64,000 bases of DNA, taken from assembly GCF_031453975.1 (NCBI RefSeq), contig NZ_JAVDPW010000003.1, positions 372,001 through 436,000 of the forward strand, in the 5' to 3' direction. The notes below the pieces were generated by a model that worked only from the letters and a program-made list of their open reading frames with translations, was not told the origin of the DNA and searched no databases. This stretch comes from Inquilinus ginsengisoli_A. GTDB lineage: Bacteria > Pseudomonadota > Alphaproteobacteria > DSM-16000 > Inquilinaceae. Made by a program: the position numbers and the translations under genes. Positions 60,377-64,000 of the stretch are shown here, in pieces (the stretch's first letter is position 1; every line of letters starts with the position of its first letter).

Positions 60377-60534
60377 CAACCGGTCTCTGACGCGGCTCCG
60401 GCGTTTGTCGCTCGACCGCGCGCCGCGATCGGTGGACACTCGCGGCAACAATGGCTGGGAGGCCGTTCTGGAAATGCATCCGGCCCATCGTCGGTGTGCC
60501 GGCGATTGACCGTTCAGAGCGAGGGACCCCGCAG

Positions 60535-62919
60535 ATGCCACTCCCTTCGAAACCGCGACCGATCCTGCTGGTGTCGGGGCTGGTCTATGGCCTGATCGGC
60601 CTGGCGCTGGCGGCGGGGGGCGTGTGGCTCGGCCTGCTCGGGGGCTCGCTCTACTATGTCATCGCCGGTGTCGGCATCCTGGTCACCGGCGGGCTGCTGA
60701 TGGCCGGGCGGCCGGGGGCCCTGTGGGTCTACGCCGCCGTCCTGATCGGAACGCTGGCCTGGGCGGTCGCCGAGATCGGCTTCGACTGGTGGCCGCTCGC
60801 GGCCCGGGGCGATGTCGTCTTCCTGCTGGGGCTGTGGCTGCTGACGCCGTGGATCACGCGCGCGCTCAGCCATCCCGCCGGGGCGTCCCGCAGGGCCATG
60901 ACCCTGCCGCTGTGGGGCGGGGTGGTCGCGAGCGTGGCGGTGCTGGCGGTCGGCCTGCTCTCCAGCTATCACGAGGTCCATGGCACCATCGCGGCGGTTG
61001 CATCCCCGCCGCCGCAGCCACCTTCGGGCCAGCCGGACGAGGATTGGCGCGCCTATGGCCGGACCGAGTCCGGGCAGCGCTATTCGCCGCTGGCCGAGAT
61101 CACGCCGGCCAACGTCAAGGACCTCAAGGTCGCCTGGACCTTCCGCACCGGCGACCTGCCCGGGGCGAACGATCCCGGCGAAACCACCTTCGAGGTCACC
61201 CCGATCAAGGTGCGGGACACGCTCTATCTCTGTTCCCAGCACCAGCGCCTGTTCGCCCTGGATGCCAAGACCGGCGCGCTGCGCTGGTCCTACGATCCCA
61301 AGGTGCAGAACAACCCGACCTTCCAGCACCTGACCTGCCGCGGCGTCTCCTACCACGAGACCGCGGCCGGGGCGGTCGACACCACAGGGGCGCCGGCGCC
61401 GGCCGATTGCCCGCGCACCATCTTCCTGCCGGTCAATGACGGCCGCATGATCGCGCTCAACGCCGAGACCGGTGCGCTGTGCGAGAGCTTCGGCGACCAC
61501 GGCACGCTGAACCTGCAGGAGGGGATGGGCGTGCAGACGGCGGGCTTCTACGAGCCGACCTCGCCGCCGATCGTCAGCGACAAGATCATCGTCATCGCCG
61601 GCTCGGTGATCGACAACTACTCGACCCAGGAGCCATCGGGCGTCATCCGCGGCTTCGACATCCACACCGGAAAGCTGGTCTGGGCCTGGGATGCCGGGGC
61701 AGTCGACGAGAACGCCCTGGCGTCCGCGACGCACACCTACACGAACAATTCGCCCAATTCGTGGATGACCGCGTCCTACGACCCCAAGCTGGGCCTGGCC
61801 TACATGCCGATGGGCGTGCAGTCGCCCGACATCTGGGGTGGCAACCGCACCCCGGAATCGGAACGGTATTCGAGCGCGCTGGTCGCCCTCGACATCAACA
61901 CCGGCAAGCGCGTCTGGTCCTACCAGACGGTGCATCACGACCTCTGGGACATGGATTTGCCGTCCCAGCCCAGCCTGGTCGACCTGGCCACGCCGGAGGG
62001 CACGCGCCCGGCCATCCTGCAGCCGGCCAAGACCGGCAACCTCTTCGTGCTCGACCGGCGAACCGGCGAGCTGATCGTGCCGGCGCCGGAGCGGCCGGTG
62101 CCGCAGGGCCCCGCCCCGGGCGACCGCCTGTCGCCGACCCAGCCCTTCTCCGAACTCACCTTCCGCCCAGAGAAGCTGCTGACCGGTGCCGACATGTGGG
62201 GCGCGACCATCTTCGACCAGCTCGCCTGCCGCATCCTGTTCCACCAGATGCGCTACGAGGGCACGTTCACGCCGCCTTCGCTGCAGGGCACCCTGGTGTT
62301 CCCAGGCAATCTCGGCATGTTCGAATGGGGCGGCATCGCCGTCGACCCGGTCAGGCAGATCGCCATCGCCAACCCGATCGCCATCCCCTTCGTCTCCAAG
62401 CTGCTGCCGCGCGGCCCGGACAACCCGGCGGCGCCGAACGACGCGCACCCGTCGGGCAGCGAGATCGGGGTCCAGCCGATGTACGGCACGCCGTTCGGCG
62501 TGGTGCTGCACCCGTTCCTGTCGCCGGTCGGGCTGCCCTGCATGCGGCCGCCCTGGGGCTACATGGCCGCGATCGACCTCAAGACCATGAAGATCGCCTG
62601 GATGCACCGCAACGGCACCATCCGTGACAGCGCGCCGGTGCCGATCCCGATTAAGATGGGCGTGCCCAGCCTGGGCGGGCCGATGACCACCGGCGGCGGC
62701 GTGGCCTTCCTGACCTCGACGACGGATTATTATATCCGCGCCTATGACGTCACGAATGGCGACCAGCTGTGGGAAGACCGCTTGCCGGCAGGCGGGCAGT
62801 CGACCCCGATGACCTACGCCGTCGACGGCCGCCAATATGTCGTCACGGCGGCCGGCGGGCATGGGTCCTTCGGCACGAAGATCGGCGATTACGTCATCGC
62901 CTATGCCCTCGACAAGTAG
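60535..62919 (+). CDS. gcd: Membrane-bound PQQ-dependent glucose dehydrogenase
   Basis: A 794-residue quinoprotein, almost exactly the 796 of E. coli mGDH. The first 150 or so residues contain five membrane helices (LLVSGLVYGLIGLALAAGGV onward). The periplasmic PQQ propeller begins EDWRAYGRTESGQRYSPLAE and has the repeated WD-type blades: FALDAKTGALRWSYDPKVQN, TFQHLTCRGVSYHE, SYQTVHHDLWDMDLPSQPSL, LFVLDRRTGELIVPAPERPV. It oxidises glucose to gluconolactone and feeds ubiquinone. The ATG at 60535 follows GAGGGA. Confidence 0.95.
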   Translation: MPLPSKPRPILLVSGLVYGLIGLALAAGGVWLGLLGGSLYYVIAGVGILVTGGLLMAGRPGALWVYAAVLIGTLAWAVAEIGFDWWPLAARGDVVFLLGLWLLTPWITRALSHPAGASRRAMTLPLWGGVVASVAVLAVGLLSSYHEVHGTIAAVASPPPQPPSGQPDEDWRAYGRTESGQRYSPLAEITPANVKDLKVAWTFRTGDLPGANDPGETTFEVTPIKVRDTLYLCSQHQRLFALDAKTGALRWSYDPKVQNNPTFQHLTCRGVSYHETAAGAVDTTGAPAPADCPRTIFLPVNDGRMIALNAETGALCESFGDHGTLNLQEGMGVQTAGFYEPTSPPIVSDKIIVIAGSVIDNYSTQEPSGVIRGFDIHTGKLVWAWDAGAVDENALASATHTYTNNSPNSWMTASYDPKLGLAYMPMGVQSPDIWGGNRTPESERYSSALVALDINTGKRVWSYQTVHHDLWDMDLPSQPSLVDLATPEGTRPAILQPAKTGNLFVLDRRTGELIVPAPERPVPQGPAPGDRLSPTQPFSELTFRPEKLLTGADMWGATIFDQLACRILFHQMRYEGTFTPPSLQGTLVFPGNLGMFEWGGIAVDPVRQIAIANPIAIPFVSKLLPRGPDNPAAPNDAHPSGSEIGVQPMYGTPFGVVLHPFLSPVGLPCMRPPWGYMAAIDLKTMKIAWMHRNGTIRDSAPVPIPIKMGVPSLGGPMTTGGGVAFLTSTTDYYIRAYDVTNGDQLWEDRLPAGGQSTPMTYAVDGRQYVVTAAGGHGSFGTKIGDYVIAYALDK

Positions 62920-62949
62920 GGAGCCCTGCTCTCGGAACAGTGGGCGAAC

Positions 62950-64000
62950 ATGACCAGTCAGATCGTCGCCAGCCTTCTGGTGGTTCTCTGCTTCCTCGAT
63001 TGGCGGCTCATGCGCAACCGGCCGGTCTGGTCGAGGCTTGCGACGTGCGGGATCCTGTTCGGCGGGCTGACGATCATGGTGGTCAGGGTCGTCGGTTCCC
63101 TGCTGCAGCCGGCCTTCGCCGGATCGACCTTCGAGGAGGTCATCTGGCAGCAGGTCCTGGCCGCCATGTGGTGGCTGTTCGCGGCGCGGCTCCTGGTCAA
63201 CACCGTGCGGGCTGCGCTCCCGCACGGGGCCTTCCGCCACGAGGGCGGATTGCTGTCCGACCTGCTGGCGGGCGTGATCTATCTCGCCGCGACCCTCACC
63301 GTGGTCAGCACCGTCTTCGGATTCCCGGTCCGGGCCCTGGTGGCGACATCGGGGGTGATCGCGATCGTCCTCGGCCTCGCGCTCCAGAACACCCTGGCGG
63401 ACGTGTTCGCGGGCATCGCGATCGGCATCGAGCGCCCTTACTCTGTCGGCGACAGGGTCTGGATCGAGGGCGGGATCGAAGGCGTGGTGGTGCAGATCAC
63501 CTGGCGGTCGGTCCGGGTCTGGACCGACGGCAACGACATCGCCTCGGTGCCGAACAGCATCGCCACCCGGTCGCGGGTCATCAACCGCAGCGTCCCGTCG
63601 GAACAGCGGAACGATTCCGTCCACGTGCCCTGTTCGATCGATGTGCCTCCGGAACGGGTGGTGGAGCTGGTCAGGCAGGCCATTCTGCTGTGCCCCACCA
63701 TTCTCGCGACACCGGCGGCCGGCGTCTCCCTTGCCAGCGTCGGCAAGCGCTGGAACGTCTACAGCATCTCGTTTTCCGTCTCGCATAGCAGCGTTCTGGG
63801 CGAGACCAAGAGCACCCTGCTGACCCAGGTGATGCGCCAGTTCCGCGCCGCCGGCCTGGGCGATGCCCGGGGCGGCCGCGGTGCGATCGGAGACGGAGGG
63901 GGAGGGAAGCAGCCCCTGGCCATCCCCCTGTTCCAGGCCCTGACCGACGACCAGCGCGCCGAACTCGAACGCCAGGCCTCGATGCGGACGCTCGATCCGG
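62950..64000 (+). CDS. MscS-family channel entering a cyclic-nucleotide-binding domain (partial)
   Basis: An open frame of 350 codons that runs off the right edge. Four membrane segments precede the MscS core: GVIAIVLGLALQNTLADVFA with the pore helix and FAGIAIGIERPYSVGDRVWI. The beta domain follows (GGIEGVVVQITWRSVRVWTD, PNSIATRSRVINRS). After a Gly-rich linker near residue 315, IPLFQALTDDQRAELERQAS matches the first helix of a cAMP/cGMP-binding domain. The protein would thus be a ligand-gated MscS relative of the bCNG type. The window cuts the proposed binding domain. Confidence 0.85.
   Translation, partial: MTSQIVASLLVVLCFLDWRLMRNRPVWSRLATCGILFGGLTIMVVRVVGSLLQPAFAGSTFEEVIWQQVLAAMWWLFAARLLVNTVRAALPHGAFRHEGGLLSDLLAGVIYLAATLTVVSTVFGFPVRALVATSGVIAIVLGLALQNTLADVFAGIAIGIERPYSVGDRVWIEGGIEGVVVQITWRSVRVWTDGNDIASVPNSIATRSRVINRSVPSEQRNDSVHVPCSIDVPPERVVELVRQAILLCPTILATPAAGVSLASVGKRWNVYSISFSVSHSSVLGETKSTLLTQVMRQFRAAGLGDARGGRGAIGDGGGGKQPLAIPLFQALTDDQRAELERQASMRTLDP

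Noticed and set aside
60514..63786. 1090-codon minus-strand frame over gcd and the MscS gene
   Set aside because: Antisense artefact of codon bias. The protein is low-complexity Arg/Asp/Gly, while the plus strand has clear PQQ and MscS motifs.

Overview
The window is about 70% G+C, densely packed, and reads as a chromosomal segment of an alphaproteobacterium. Rhodospirillales (an Azospirillum- or Inquilinus-like organism) is the best guess from gene content and from the dispersed palindromic repeats. This placement is an inference, because no rRNA or other phylogenetic marker is present. I see no tRNA, rRNA, CRISPR array, transposase or phage gene.

Region 1 (177-12559) is an amine and nitrogen-compound block. 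It holds a class III aminotransferase, a BetI-like TetR regulator, an acyl-CoA dehydrogenase, a complete PotFGHI-type polyamine ABC importer, two paralogous mini-lipoproteins separated by a tandem hairpin array, a flavin monooxygenase, and one reading frame that joins a TetR regulator to a Rieske oxygenase. Both TetR promoters carry the same ATTGAATGA half-site.

Region 2 (12749-38321) is a nearly complete purine catabolic island. 8-oxoguanine deaminase and guanine deaminase feed xanthine to XdhAB, which is matured by XdhC and probably by a NifS-type desulfurase at the end of the operon. Urate is oxidised by the membrane cytochrome-type oxidase PuuD, then processed by HiuH, UraD, PuuE (allantoinase) and an allantoate amidohydrolase. 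Glyoxylate goes through Gcl, Hyi and GlxR to glycerate. A BMP-type four-gene ABC importer is embedded in the hiuH-xdhABC operon, and IclR and LysR regulators sit beside the catabolic genes. No ureidoglycolate-processing enzyme or glycerate kinase is visible.

Region 3 (38360-51622) is mixed. It has a TerC-family membrane protein with a structured leader, an AraC regulator, a NYN/LOTUS-type protein, an NAD(P)-binding protein, a deoxyribose operon (SorC/DeoR regulator, DeoC, double-domain ALDH16), a phosphopantetheinyl transferase, a VOC protein, and three SDR genes, two of which flank a LysR gene.

Region 4 (51694-64000) starts with a GH130 phosphorylase and a two-domain glycosyltransferase. 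Then come a small basic protein, a cold-shock protein with an A+T-rich upstream region, a Sel1 protein with a 29-residue membrane peptide, a luciferase-like oxidoreductase, an OprB porin, a membrane PQQ glucose dehydrogenase, and an MscS channel that enters a cyclic-nucleotide-binding domain at the window edge.

At least six families of short palindromic or MITE-like repeats fill the intergenic gaps. One is an 81-bp perfect inverted repeat flanking the 8-oxoguanine deaminase gene. Another is built from three kinds of end palindrome that are mixed within every copy.
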